A stretch of DNA of 64,000 bases from DASYKS01 sp031404815 (GTDB taxonomy: Bacteria > Acidobacteriota > Thermoanaerobaculia > Multivoradales > UBA5704), in NCBI GenBank assembly GCA_031404815.1, contig JANNIH010000087.1, positions 1 to 64,000 of the forward strand. The letters are read 5' to 3'. The notes under the pieces were generated by a model, which was not told the DNA's origin, searched no databases, and saw nothing but the letters and a program-made list of their open reading frames with translations. Made by a program: the position numbers and the translations under genes. The first letter of the stretch is position 1; each line of letters opens with the position of its first letter. This document shows, piece after piece, positions 41,896 to 50,367 of the stretch.

Positions 41896-42995
41896 TACCC
41901 TCCCGCCGCCAGGACCCGCGCCTTGGCCTGGTTGAACAGGCCGTTGTAGTAGCGCGCCAGCGCCCTCGGCAGGTTCCGGGCCATCAGCCATTGGTTCGTC
42001 ACCGTGCCGTCGGCGTTCCGCACCGGCAGGTAGCGCGCGATCACCCGCTCGCTCCGGTCGGAGCCGTCCGCCTTGCGCATCAACAGCTCGTCCCCCACCG
42101 AAAGCGGGGTCGGCACGGTCATCACGTCCTCTTCGTTCAGATGGAGGGGGTAGCCCGCGTCCCCGTCGTTCGGCTTGATCGTCAGAACGCCGATGTCGGC
42201 CGAATAGCCGAGGCCGGTGTAGGGATTGCTCTGGCCGTTGCGGTTCATCTCGAGCGACCGGCTCGAAAAGCTCGCGGCGGCGGCGATGGCGGCATCCCGG
42301 AGATCCTTGGCCAGGGGGATCTTGGCGTCGCTCGCCGCTTGGGCGCTCATCACGTGGCGGATCGAATGGAGGCCGTGCGCGAGGACTTCCACCGAGATCT
42401 TGCGGCGGAAGGCCACTCCCGCGGCGTCGGTGAACTGGCCGAGCGCACCGGTTTCGAAATCGAGGCCGAGCGCCGCTACGGTCTCCCCCGCTCCGAGCCC
42501 GTTGGTGTTGCGCTCCAGGCCGACGAAGCCGCGCACCGTGTTGGTCGCGACCACCTGCGGCGAGGCGGGCGAGCCGATGACCGTGCGGCCGAACAGGAAG
42601 CCGCCGACGTCCGAATTCGGAATGAACTTGCGAAGGATCGCGCCGGCCCGCATGTCCTGGTCCAGAACCAAATGCATTTTGATCAAGGCGGCGATCTGGG
42701 CGGCGGAGAGCGGAGGCCGCATCGAACCGTCCGGGTTGAGCTGGCCGCTGTCGAAGGCGGGATCGGCGACGGTGGTCTGCGCGTCGTGATCGAGCGCGCC
42801 GGCCACCAGGTCGAGCTCTGCGATCGACAGGAAGCAACGCAGGATGAAGTGCGGCTCCAGATGCTGCCGCTCCTCGGCCGTGGGCATCGGCCGGTGGACG
42901 GCCGGACATTGGCCCGGGTTGGCGGCGAGGACGGCTTGGGAGAAGAGGGCGGCGAACAGGGAGACGAAGAGGAAGGGCCGGCGGAGTGGTCTCAT
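41895..42995 (-). CDS. Secreted protein of unknown function
   Basis: A 366-residue exported protein. The Sec signal is clear (PFLFVSLFAALFSQAVLA, cleavage before ANPG). The mature part has two Cys near the start (GQCPAVH, LRCFLSIAELD) that could pair, and a middle region 'FGRTVIGSPASPQVVATNTV'. A C-terminal part follows with 'GYPLHLNEEDVMTVPTPLSV' and 'RYYNGLFNQAKARVLAAGG'. No family is recognised. It is followed without gap by a 122-residue gene. Confidence 0.7.
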   Translation of the reverse strand: MRPLRRPFLFVSLFAALFSQAVLAANPGQCPAVHRPMPTAEERQHLEPHFILRCFLSIAELDLVAGALDHDAQTTVADPAFDSGQLNPDGSMRPPLSAAQIAALIKMHLVLDQDMRAGAILRKFIPNSDVGGFLFGRTVIGSPASPQVVATNTVRGFVGLERNTNGLGAGETVAALGLDFETGALGQFTDAAGVAFRRKISVEVLAHGLHSIRHVMSAQAASDAKIPLAKDLRDAAIAAAASFSSRSLEMNRNGQSNPYTGLGYSADIGVLTIKPNDGDAGYPLHLNEEDVMTVPTPLSVGDELLMRKADGSDRSERVIARYLPVRNADGTVTNQWLMARNLPRALARYYNGLFNQAKARVLAAGG

Positions 42996-43237
42996 GGTTT
43001 TGAAATTCTACGCACGCACAACGACCTGTCAATCCCTAAGAGATAGAGCCATCGGTTGGAAAGTCCGGTCGAAGTTCCCCTAACGATCCGGCCCCCCACT
43101 CTGGTATCCTTCCAGGAGAGTCATTCGATCAGCTTGAAGCTGTTGTCCGCCGCACCGGACGGGTTTGCCCGAGACCGGCCGCAGGCCATGGTGCGGGCGA
43201 CAGGGCATTAGATAGGTACTTTCTCGGAGAGACGCCC

Positions 43238-46200
43238 ATGATTGCCAGCGTTCGCCTGTCCGCAGCCGCAGGAGCCGGTCACACCCCCCTACCGAGGCGC
43301 TTTGCGGTTCTGGCCTGCCTCCTGATCCTGTTCGGGCTCGCGGCCTCCCCCGCCTCGGCCCAGGTCGACGTCACGGCCACGGCCGGCACGTTGAACGCGA
43401 GCTACACGACGCTCAAAGGCGCTTTCGACGCGATCAACGCCGGTACCCACCAGGCGACGATCACGATCGGCATCAGTGGCGACACGACCGAAACGGCGCC
43501 CGCCGTGCTGAACGCGAGCGGCGCGGGAGCGGCCCTCTACACCTCGATCGGCATCAGTCCGACGGGCGGCGCGGCCCGCACGATCTCGGGCGCGATCGTC
43601 GCGGGGTCGCCGCTGATCGACTTGAACGGCGCCGACAACGTGACGATCGACGGCTTGAACACCGGCGGCAATGCCCTGACGATCGCCAACACGACGGTTT
43701 CGGCGACCACGGTCACGTCGACGATCCGCTTCATCGGCGGCGCGACCGGCAACACGATCACCAATTCGAACCTTCAGGGATCGGGCACGATGTCGGTCGC
43801 GACCAACGGCGCGGTCATCTTCTTTTCCACCGACGCCGTCACGGCGAGCGGCAACGACAACAACACGATCTCGAACAACAACATTGGCCCCGCCGGTGCG
43901 AACCTGCCGACCAAGGGAATCCTGGGCAACGGTTCGACCACGACGACGGCGATCGGCAACAGCGGCATCGTCATCACCAATAACAACATCTTCGACTATT
44001 TCGGCGCGGCGGTGACCAGCGCGGGGATCGCGATCAACGGCGGCTGCAACGCCTGGTCGATCACCAACAACCGGTTCTACCAGACCGGCACGCGCACCTG
44101 GACCACCGGGGCGCTCCACAACGCGATCAACATCGCCAACACGACGGCCACGAGCGGTGCTCAAGCGTTCACCATCACGGGCAACATCGTCGGTTTCGCT
44201 TCCAACACGCAGACCGGCACTTACACCTTGACCGGCTCGACCGGAAAATTCATCGGCATCGTCTTCAACGGCATCACCGGCGGAACGATCTCGAACGTCA
44301 ACAGCAACACCGTGGCCGCGGTCAGCCTGACCGGCGTGACTTCGAGCGGTACCAGCACGGCGAGCCCGATGATCGGCATCTTGATCACCAACGGCCTTGC
44401 CAACACCAGCAACAACACGATCGGCAGCCAGTCGGCGACCGGCTCGCTGACGTTCTCGACCAACTCGACCACCGCGACGGACACAATCGGCATCTACAAC
44501 TTCAGCGTGGACGACTGGACGGCGGCCGGCAACAGCGTCGGCGGCATCTCGGTGACCAACGCCGCCGCGTCCGGAACGTACATCCTGTTCGGGATGCGCG
44601 CCAACACCTCGACCACGAAGAGCTGGACCGCCACCTCCAACCTGATCGGCGGCACGGTCGCCAACTCGCTCCAGGTTACGTCGACCGGCACGGCGTCGCA
44701 GGTGATCGGCATGGTGACCACCAACGCCGCCGCCAACTGGACGTCCAACACCGTCCGCAATTTGACCAACAACAACGGAACCGGAACCACCACCGCGGCC
44801 TCGGTGATCGGCATGTCGGTCACCACGACGACGCCGAACCACACCCTGTCGCAGAACACGATCTTCAACCTCGCCAACACCAACACGACCGCGGCGACGA
44901 TCGTCACCGGCATCCAGTTCACCGGCGCCACGGCGAACGTCGTCGCGCGCAACCTGATCTACGGCTTGACCAGCGCGACGAACAGCGCGACGGCCGAGGT
45001 CAACGGCATTCGCGTGGCGGGCGGCACGACGATCTACCGGAACAACATGATCGCGATCGGCGCCGGCATCACCAATGCGCTCGGCGGGGTCGCAACGAAC
45101 TCGGCAGCGACGGGCATCAACGGCATCAACGAGTTCCTCGGTACGGACAGCTTCTTTCACAACAGCGTCTACATCGGCGGCGCTCCCACCGCCGGCACCG
45201 GGGCGTCGTACGCTTTCAACGGCACCCAGACGATCAATACCCGGAGCTTCCGGGACAACATCTTCTTTAACGCCCGCAGCAACGCGGGCGCCACGGGCAA
45301 GAACTACGCGGTGAAGATCAACGGCACGACGCCGAACCCGACCGGCCTGACGATCAACAACAACGTTTATTTCGCCAACGGCACCGGCGCGGTGTTCGGC
45401 TTCTTCAACTCGCTCGACGTGGCGAACCTGGCGGCGTGGAAAGCGGCGGTCGGCCAGGATTCCGCCAGCATTGAGGGCAACCCGCAGTACAACGATCCGA
45501 CCAACGCGACACCCGATCTCCACATCCATCCGACCAACGCGACGGTGATCGAGAGCAACGGCGTGGACGTCGGCGTGACGGACGACTTCGACGGCCAGAC
45601 CCGCAGCGGCTTGACGCCGGTCGACATCGGCGCCGACGCGGGCAACTTCAACGGCATCGACCTCGGCCCGCCGAACATCGTCTACACCCCGCTCGCCAAT
45701 ACGCTCAGCACCTCCAACCGTCCTCTCGCGGCGACCATCACGGACGCGGGAAGCGGCGTGCCCACCGCCGGAATCGGTCTACCGGTGATCTATTTCCGCA
45801 AGGGCAACGTCGGCGTGTTCGCCTCGACCCAGGCGACTTCCGCCGGCGCGGGCGTCTACAACTTCACGATCGATTATTCGCTGGTGGCCGGCGGCAGCGT
45901 CGCGATCGGCGACACGATTCAGTACTACGTGGTCGCCCAAGACGGAGCGGCGACGCCGAACGTCATCTCGAATCCGGTTTCCGGTGCGGGAGGGTTCACG
46001 GCCAATCCGCCCGCGGCGGCGACCCCACCGACGACGCCGAACAGCTACCTGATCTCGGCACCGATTACCGGGATCAAGACGGTCTGCGCCTCGGGCTGTG
46101 ATTTCCCGACCTTGACCGGTGCCACCGGCATCTTCAAGGCCATCAACGACGGCGTCGCCACCGGCAACGTCGAAATCCAGATCGCGGGCGACCTGGTGGT

Positions 46201-49200
46201 CGGTGAAGACGGCATGAATGGCCTGAATCTCCTCTCCGAGCAGCCGGCAGGCAGCAACTTCACGGTCAGGATCTATCCGACCGGTGTCGCGCGAGCGATC
46301 ACCGGCGCCTTCAATGGCGCCCTGATCCGCATGAACGGCGCGAGCCGCGTCACGATCGACGGCTCGATCGGTGGCGTCGGTACGGATCGCAGCTTGACGA
46401 TCAGCAACACCAGCATCACGACCCCGAGCGTCATCCTGTTCGGCTCCGTCGGTGCCACGCCGGTGACCAACGACACGCTCAAGAACTGCATCGTGATCAA
46501 CGGTGTCAACACCAGCTCCGCGGTCGTCATCTCGGATGCGACGGTCTTGGGCAACGCGGGTCTCTTCTCCAACATCACGATCCAGAACAATGACGTGCAG
46601 AGAGCCTTCGTCGGCGTGTTCGCGACCGGCGGCACGACCCCACAGGGCGGCTCGAACCTGGTCTACACTCAGAACAAGGTCGACACGGCCGGCGCCAACG
46701 CCATCCGCCTCGTCGGTCTCTACATGCAGGGCGTCCTGGGGGCTACGGTCAGCCAGAACAGCGTGGGCAACTTCAGCAACGTCGAGGGTGAGAACGACAC
46801 CGGCATCTGGCTCGCGACCGGAACCGGAAATGCAACGGTGTCCGGCAATACGGTGACCAATCTCGGCATGACCCTGACGACCGGATTTGCACCTTTCGGT
46901 ATCCGTGAATCTTCGGGGCTCGCGGCATCTGGCAACAACTTCAGCGGCAATACTGTTACGAACCTGTCGACGACCGGTAGCACCGGCCTGCGCGGCATTG
47001 CCGTGAGTGGCGGTGGCGTGACGATACAGAGCAATAGGATCCAGGGCATCATCAACAACAACACCGGCACCTTCGGATCGTTCGGGATCGACGTGACCGC
47101 CGGCAACGACGACGTGATCAAGAACAACTTCGTGAGCGACGTCAACCACAACATGACCGGCGGCGCCGCCTTCACTCCTGACTTCGGGGTGATCGGAATC
47201 CGGTTGGGTGCCGGCACCGGGCATAAGGTTTACAACAACTCGGTCAACCTGTTCGGCCCGCATCCGGGAACGGCAACGACGAGCCTGCTGTCGGCGGCGT
47301 TCTCAATCAGCACCACGGCTCAGACCGGGATCGACGTTCGCGACAACATCTTCGCGAACAACATCACGGGCGGCACGACGTCCATCGCGCACGTGTCGGT
47401 CTTCCTGCCCTCGGGCGGCACGTCGGCGATGAACCTGACCTGGAACAACAACGCCTACTTCTTCGGCACCGACGTGGCGAGGCAAGGGGTCGGGCAGGCC
47501 GGAACGACGGCGGGCACGAACTTCTTCACCACACTTCCCGCTTTGGCCGCCTATTCCAGCACCTTGTCCCCCGCGGGAACGAACGACAACGCGTCGAGCG
47601 CCTCGACCGGGGCCGTTCCTTACCTTTCGGCCACCGACCTCCACCTGACGCCGGCGAGCCCCTTGGCCTCGGCGGGCGTTCCGATCGCCAGCGTGCCGAT
47701 CGACATCGACAACGAGACCCGTTCCACGACGGCTCCGTCCATCGGTGCGGACGAAGTGGTGGCGGACCTGTCGATCACCAAGACCGACGGCGTCACGACG
47801 GCCACCCCCGGCGGCAGCACGACCTACACGATCACGGCTTCGAACGCCGGACCGGGCAGCACCTCCGGCACGGTGGCCGACACCTTCCCAGCCACGCTCA
47901 CCTGCACCTGGACCTGCGTCGGCGCGGGCGGCGGCACCTGCACGGCGGCGGGCGCCGGCAACATCAGCGACCCGGTGACGCTGCCGAGCGGCGGGTCGGT
48001 CACCTACACGGCGTCCTGCACGATCTCAGGCGCAGCCACGGGCTCCCTCGCCAATACGGCCACGGTCACCGGAGTGGCCGGCGATCCGACCCCCGCCAAC
48101 AACAGCGCGACCGATACCGACACGCTGGTCGCTTCGGCAAACCTCGACATCACGAAGACCGACGGCGTCACGACGGCCACTCCGGGCGGCAGCGTGACCT
48201 ACACGATCATGGCGTCGAACGCCGGACCGTCGAACACCACGGCCACGGTGGCCGACACCTTCCCCGCCACCCTTACCTGCAACTGGACCTGCATCGGCGC
48301 GGGCGGCGGCACCTGCACCGCGGCGGGCTCCGGCAACATCAATGACGCGGTCAACCTGCCGGTCGGCGGCTCGGTCATCTTCTCGGCCTCCTGCTCGATC
48401 TCGGCTTCGGCCACCGGTTCGCTCTCGAACACGGCGACCGTCACCGGCGCCGCCACCGATCCGGTCCCGGGCAACAACAGCGCGACCGACACCGATACGC
48501 TCACGCCTTCGGCCGACCTCTCGGTCAGCAAGAACGACGGAACGTCGACCGCCACCCCTGGCGGTAGCACGACCTACACGATCATCGCCGGCAACGCCGG
48601 GCCGTCGAACGCCACCGGCACAATCGCCGACACCTTCCCCGCTTCTCTCACCTGCACGTGGACCTGCGCCGGTTCGGGCGGCGGCACCTGCACCGCCGCG
48701 GGCGCCGGCAACATCAACGACGCGGCGACCTTGCCGGTCGGCGGATCGGTCAACTACACGGCCTCGTGCACGATCTCGGCTTCGGCCACCGGTTCCCTCG
48801 CCAACACCGCGACAGTGACGATCACCGGCGGAGGCGCCGATCCGAACCCGGGCAACAACAGCGCCACCGACACCGACACGTTGGTGGGCGCTTCGGACAT
48901 CGCGATCACGAAGAGCGTCAACGTCGCCTCCCCGACGCTCGGCAGCAACGTCATCTTCACGGTTGTCGCAACCAACAACGGCCCGTCGGACGCGACCGGC
49001 GTCCAGGTGAACGACCTGCTCCCGGTCGGCTTGGCGTTCGTCTCGGCGACACCTTCGCTCGGCAGCTACAACAACACCACCGGCCTCTGGACGATCGGCG
49101 CGCTCGCCAACGGCGCCCCCGCGACCTTGAGCATCACCGCTACGGTCAACCGGACCCAGGCGATGGTGAACCAGGCGAGCAAGAGTGCCGCGGGCGAAGA

Positions 49201-50005
49201 GGATGGCAACGGCAGCAACAACACCGCGACGGTGCGGCTCAATGGAGCACCACTCTCCGACATCCAGGTTTCCGAGTCGGTCGACGACGACACACCGGCG
49301 ATCAGTCAGAACGTCATCTTCACGGTCACGGCGAAGAACGCCGGACCCGCGACCGCCACGGGAGTCGTCTTAACCAGCAATCTCCCCGCGGGGTTGACCC
49401 ACGTCACCAATGCGCCGTCGCAAGGAACCTACGTCCCGGGTACCGGAACCTGGAGCGTCGGAACGCTCGCCTCGGGAGCGTCGGCTACGCTCTCGCTGAC
49501 CATGACGAATACGGTCGCAACGACGGTCGCCCAGACCTTCACCAAGACGATGGCGACCGAGCAGGATCTGGTCGCCGGCAACGACGCGGCGAGCGTGCTT
49601 TTGAATCCCACGGTACCGGAGGTCGACCTGGCTCTCTCCAAGATCTCCATGCAGGAACCGGTGGCGAGCGGCTTGAACTTCAGCTACGTCATCGTGGCGA
49701 CGAACCTGAGCGCGGGCAGCGCTACCGGAGTGGTCGTCACCGACATGTTGCCGGCCGGAGTCAGCCTGGTCTCCTCCGCAACGACGCAAGGGAGTTGCTC
49801 GGGCCTGACGACCGTCACCTGCACCTTGGGCACCCTCCTCGGAGGCGGCAGCGCGACGATCAACCTGGTGGTGACCAAGACGGTCGGCGGATCGGTCTCG
49901 AACACGGCCATGGTCGATGGCAACGAAAACGATCCGAACCCGGCCAACGACACGAACATCGCCGGAACCACCCCGGTCAGCCTGTTGGACTTCGAGATCA
50001 AATGA
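43238..50005 (+). CDS. Giant surface protein: β-helix plus DUF11 repeats
   Basis: A 2255-residue exported protein, the largest in the window. A Sec signal (LACLLILFGLAASPASA) is followed by a ~1500-residue region rich in Asn/Thr/Gly with recurring 'N-x-I-x-x-N-x-I' rungs (NTISNNNIGP, IVITNNNIFDYF), typical of a right-handed parallel β-helix. It has two copies of the lead-in domain (starting near residues 40 and 950). Six DUF11-type Ig-like repeats start at about residues 1509, 1634, 1759, 1886, 2007 and 2128; the first three are near-identical 125-residue units. It ends 'TTPVSLLDFEIK' with no obvious sorting signal. A GGAGAG site precedes the ATG. It is probably an adhesin or fibrous coat protein; the role is inference from architecture. 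Confidence 0.85.
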   Translation: MIASVRLSAAAGAGHTPLPRRFAVLACLLILFGLAASPASAQVDVTATAGTLNASYTTLKGAFDAINAGTHQATITIGISGDTTETAPAVLNASGAGAALYTSIGISPTGGAARTISGAIVAGSPLIDLNGADNVTIDGLNTGGNALTIANTTVSATTVTSTIRFIGGATGNTITNSNLQGSGTMSVATNGAVIFFSTDAVTASGNDNNTISNNNIGPAGANLPTKGILGNGSTTTTAIGNSGIVITNNNIFDYFGAAVTSAGIAINGGCNAWSITNNRFYQTGTRTWTTGALHNAINIANTTATSGAQAFTITGNIVGFASNTQTGTYTLTGSTGKFIGIVFNGITGGTISNVNSNTVAAVSLTGVTSSGTSTASPMIGILITNGLANTSNNTIGSQSATGSLTFSTNSTTATDTIGIYNFSVDDWTAAGNSVGGISVTNAAASGTYILFGMRANTSTTKSWTATSNLIGGTVANSLQVTSTGTASQVIGMVTTNAAANWTSNTVRNLTNNNGTGTTTAASVIGMSVTTTTPNHTLSQNTIFNLANTNTTAATIVTGIQFTGATANVVARNLIYGLTSATNSATAEVNGIRVAGGTTIYRNNMIAIGAGITNALGGVATNSAATGINGINEFLGTDSFFHNSVYIGGAPTAGTGASYAFNGTQTINTRSFRDNIFFNARSNAGATGKNYAVKINGTTPNPTGLTINNNVYFANGTGAVFGFFNSLDVANLAAWKAAVGQDSASIEGNPQYNDPTNATPDLHIHPTNATVIESNGVDVGVTDDFDGQTRSGLTPVDIGADAGNFNGIDLGPPNIVYTPLANTLSTSNRPLAATITDAGSGVPTAGIGLPVIYFRKGNVGVFASTQATSAGAGVYNFTIDYSLVAGGSVAIGDTIQYYVVAQDGAATPNVISNPVSGAGGFTANPPAAATPPTTPNSYLISAPITGIKTVCASGCDFPTLTGATGIFKAINDGVATGNVEIQIAGDLVVGEDGMNGLNLLSEQPAGSNFTVRIYPTGVARAITGAFNGALIRMNGASRVTIDGSIGGVGTDRSLTISNTSITTPSVILFGSVGATPVTNDTLKNCIVINGVNTSSAVVISDATVLGNAGLFSNITIQNNDVQRAFVGVFATGGTTPQGGSNLVYTQNKVDTAGANAIRLVGLYMQGVLGATVSQNSVGNFSNVEGENDTGIWLATGTGNATVSGNTVTNLGMTLTTGFAPFGIRESSGLAASGNNFSGNTVTNLSTTGSTGLRGIAVSGGGVTIQSNRIQGIINNNTGTFGSFGIDVTAGNDDVIKNNFVSDVNHNMTGGAAFTPDFGVIGIRLGAGTGHKVYNNSVNLFGPHPGTATTSLLSAAFSISTTAQTGIDVRDNIFANNITGGTTSIAHVSVFLPSGGTSAMNLTWNNNAYFFGTDVARQGVGQAGTTAGTNFFTTLPALAAYSSTLSPAGTNDNASSASTGAVPYLSATDLHLTPASPLASAGVPIASVPIDIDNETRSTTAPSIGADEVVADLSITKTDGVTTATPGGSTTYTITASNAGPGSTSGTVADTFPATLTCTWTCVGAGGGTCTAAGAGNISDPVTLPSGGSVTYTASCTISGAATGSLANTATVTGVAGDPTPANNSATDTDTLVASANLDITKTDGVTTATPGGSVTYTIMASNAGPSNTTATVADTFPATLTCNWTCIGAGGGTCTAAGSGNINDAVNLPVGGSVIFSASCSISASATGSLSNTATVTGAATDPVPGNNSATDTDTLTPSADLSVSKNDGTSTATPGGSTTYTIIAGNAGPSNATGTIADTFPASLTCTWTCAGSGGGTCTAAGAGNINDAATLPVGGSVNYTASCTISASATGSLANTATVTITGGGADPNPGNNSATDTDTLVGASDIAITKSVNVASPTLGSNVIFTVVATNNGPSDATGVQVNDLLPVGLAFVSATPSLGSYNNTTGLWTIGALANGAPATLSITATVNRTQAMVNQASKSAAGEEDGNGSNNTATVRLNGAPLSDIQVSESVDDDTPAISQNVIFTVTAKNAGPATATGVVLTSNLPAGLTHVTNAPSQGTYVPGTGTWSVGTLASGASATLSLTMTNTVATTVAQTFTKTMATEQDLVAGNDAASVLLNPTVPEVDLALSKISMQEPVASGLNFSYVIVATNLSAGSATGVVVTDMLPAGVSLVSSATTQGSCSGLTTVTCTLGTLLGGGSATINLVVTKTVGGSVSNTAMVDGNENDPNPANDTNIAGTTPVSLLDFEIK
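47763..48893 (+). repeat. Three near-identical 375-bp DUF11-coding repeats
   Basis: Units start at about 47763, 48138 and 48513, exactly 375 bp apart (125 codons), each opening ITKTDG/VSKNDG ...ATPGG and containing TCTWTC or TCNWTC, GGGTCTAAG, and NNSATDTDTL. The fourth unit at about 48894 is divergent, after a 6-bp-longer third unit. Confidence 0.85.
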
Positions 50006-50034
50006 TCGGGTAGGTCGTACGACAGAAGTTCGAA

Positions 50035-50069
50035 GCGGACCGCCGGGTCGACAAGACCCGGCGGTTCGC
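50035..50069 (+). terminator. Terminator-like hairpin after the giant gene
   Basis: CCGCCGGGTC (50040-50049) and GACCCGGCGG (50055-50064) form a perfect 10-bp stem with a 5-nt loop, extended by GCGGA/TTCGC, followed by GTTTC. It lies 30 bp after the stop. Confidence 0.6.
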
Positions 50070-50367
50070 GTTTCAGGCGCTTCAGCGCGGAGCGTCGGAG
50101 GAATGCCGACCGGTGTAACCTTTGCCCGTACGCTGCTTGGACAACCGGGTTCGCCGGCTGCGCACCCGGGGCGAGCCCGTCGGAGCGAAAGAGTTCCCGG
50201 TCCCCGCGAAAACGAGCGATCGGCAGCGAGATCTGAAGGGTCAAGAGCGATTTTTGCGGCATCCGAAGCCGGCTGCGAACGACCCCCATCCAGCGACCGC
50301 GAGCCGGCTTCGAACGATCGCGCTCCTGAACCGATAGGACGGGACGGCCAAGTCATCGGGCGGCCAC
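50070..50367. other. Intergenic stretch before the CHAT-NACHT operon
   Basis: About 300 bases between the hairpin and the first operon gene. I see no coding frame with protein-like composition, no repeat and no convincing promoter. The operon promoter should be in here or in the first 80 bp of the annotated gene. Confidence 0.4.

Noticed and set aside
43289..47263. Long minus-strand open frames opposite the giant surface gene
   Set aside because: They follow from the high GC and lack of stop codons opposite Thr/Asn/Ala-rich codons; the translations are Arg/Val/Asp-rich without domains.
47763..48893. Non-coding tandem repeat
   Set aside because: The 375-bp units stay in one frame and encode complete DUF11 domains, so they are protein repeats.
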